NCBI RefSeq assembly: GCF_030732065.1
Contig: NZ_JAVBHX010000007.1
Span: 62,001 to 126,000, forward strand
Length of the DNA stretch: 64,000 nucleotides
Direction: 5' to 3'
Origin: Oceanimonas aquatica
Lineage (GTDB): Bacteria; Pseudomonadota; Gammaproteobacteria; Enterobacterales; Aeromonadaceae
Both the position numbers and the translations under genes were made by a program. Positions 63,710 through 64,000 of the stretch are shown here, one piece after another; within the stretch, counting starts at the first letter, position 1, and the number at the start of each line of letters is the position of its first letter. The notes below the pieces were generated by a model. The model was not told the DNA's origin and did not search any database. It worked only from the letters and a program-made list of their open reading frames with translations.

Positions 63710-63737
63710 AAGGGCTGCCTCGCGCAGCCCTTTTTAT
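63710..63737 (+). terminator. Terminator of the RND operon
   Basis: AAGGGCTGC and GCAGCCCTT form a 9-bp stem around CTCGC and are followed by a T-rich tract. Confidence 0.92.
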
Positions 63738-63783
63738 TTTTGAGCCATGCTGTAATAGCGATGTCGCCAACAAGGAGAACAAC

Positions 63784-63975
63784 ATGCTGCTATGGATTTT
63801 GCTGGCGCTGGGCATCGGCCTGGTGCTGGTGCTCGGCCAGAACCGGGCTCAGAACGAGCTGGAAACCCGGGTCGAGGAGCTGGAAGCCGAGCAGCGCCGG
63901 CTGCGCCAGCGCATCACCACCCTGGAAGAGCTGGTGCTGGAAAAGGAAAAACGCCGCCCCTTTGATGAGCTGTGA
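63784..63975 (+). CDS. Small membrane protein with coiled coil (PspB-like architecture)
   Basis: This 63-residue protein has one N-terminal TM helix (LLWILLALGIGLVLVLG, 2-18) followed by a charged coiled coil (LETRVEELEAEQRRLRQRITTLEELVL). It has an AAGGAG ribosome-binding site six bases before the ATG. The design, with RQRITTLEELV resembling the RMRERIQALEALL segment of PspB, suggests a solo PspB-like protein. However, no psp operon is seen before the window ends, so the name is tentative. Confidence 0.7.
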   Translation: MLLWILLALGIGLVLVLGQNRAQNELETRVEELEAEQRRLRQRITTLEELVLEKEKRRPFDEL

Positions 63976-64000
63976 TCATATCTCCTGCGCCATTCCAGCC

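Overview
This window is chromosomal DNA from a GC-rich gammaproteobacterium. The gene order is close to that of Escherichia coli in several blocks: coaBC-dut-slmA-pyrE-rph-yicC, gmk-rpoZ-spoT, pldB-yigL, prlC/rsmJ/gor, and argX-hisR-leuT-proM. The same DNA also carries polyhydroxyalkanoate (PHA) granule genes, a carboxynorspermidine pathway, a full glyoxylate-to-glycerate operon and marine-type two-component and c-di-GMP genes. Together this suggests an aquatic member of the Aeromonadales (Oceanimonas/Zobellella/Oceanisphaera type). That placement is an inference, because no rRNA is present. I see no prophage, transposase, plasmid origin or CRISPR array.

Layout. 1-5.7 kb: coenzyme A, dUTP and nucleoid-occlusion genes, mscS, then pyrE-rph facing yicC. 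5.8-10.4 kb: a glycosyltransferase, a small unknown gene, and gmk-rpoZ-spoT. 10.5-15.1 kb: pldB-yigL, an EVE protein, a small lipoprotein, and the peptidoglycan-recycling pair anmK-murQ. 15.1-18.7 kb: a TRAP-type periplasmic binding protein translationally coupled to a membrane diguanylate cyclase. 18.9-29.8 kb: single housekeeping genes (aldo/keto reductase, solo trpB, BaiN-type flavoprotein, methyltransferase, Kv-type channel, uspA, LysR, yigM, acuI, and a G3E GTPase behind a Zur-like box). 29.9-40.2 kb: chemoreceptor, metallo-beta-lactamase-fold hydrolase, rsmJ, a GGDEF-EAL protein, prlC, gor and a YbaK-like deacylase.

40.3-46.7 kb is the most distinctive part. It is a tightly overlapping seven-gene operon: thermostable-hemolysin-family protein, AMP-dependent ligase, heme-oxygenase-like metal oxidase candidate, SDR, secreted TPR protein, OmpR-family regulator and QseC-like kinase. 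It is preceded by a PmrA/QseB-type direct repeat at the -35 region. The likely reading is a self-regulated envelope-stress-responsive operon that modifies an acyl substrate.

46.7-49.3 kb: phaR, slyD, a phasin and a 690-bp intergenic region with a long inverted repeat. 49.3-54.4 kb: gcl-hyi-glxR-glycerate kinase, with a strong hairpin at each intercistronic junction and codon use typical of highly expressed genes. 54.5-57 kb: nspC and carboxynorspermidine dehydrogenase. 57.1-58 kb: an AllR-like IclR regulator that may control the glyoxylate operon. 58.1-58.7 kb: a tRNA operon (Arg-His-Leu-Pro, minus strand) followed by a degenerate tandem copy of tRNA-Pro. 58.8-63.7 kb: a TetR-RND efflux operon. 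The window ends with a small membrane/coiled-coil protein.
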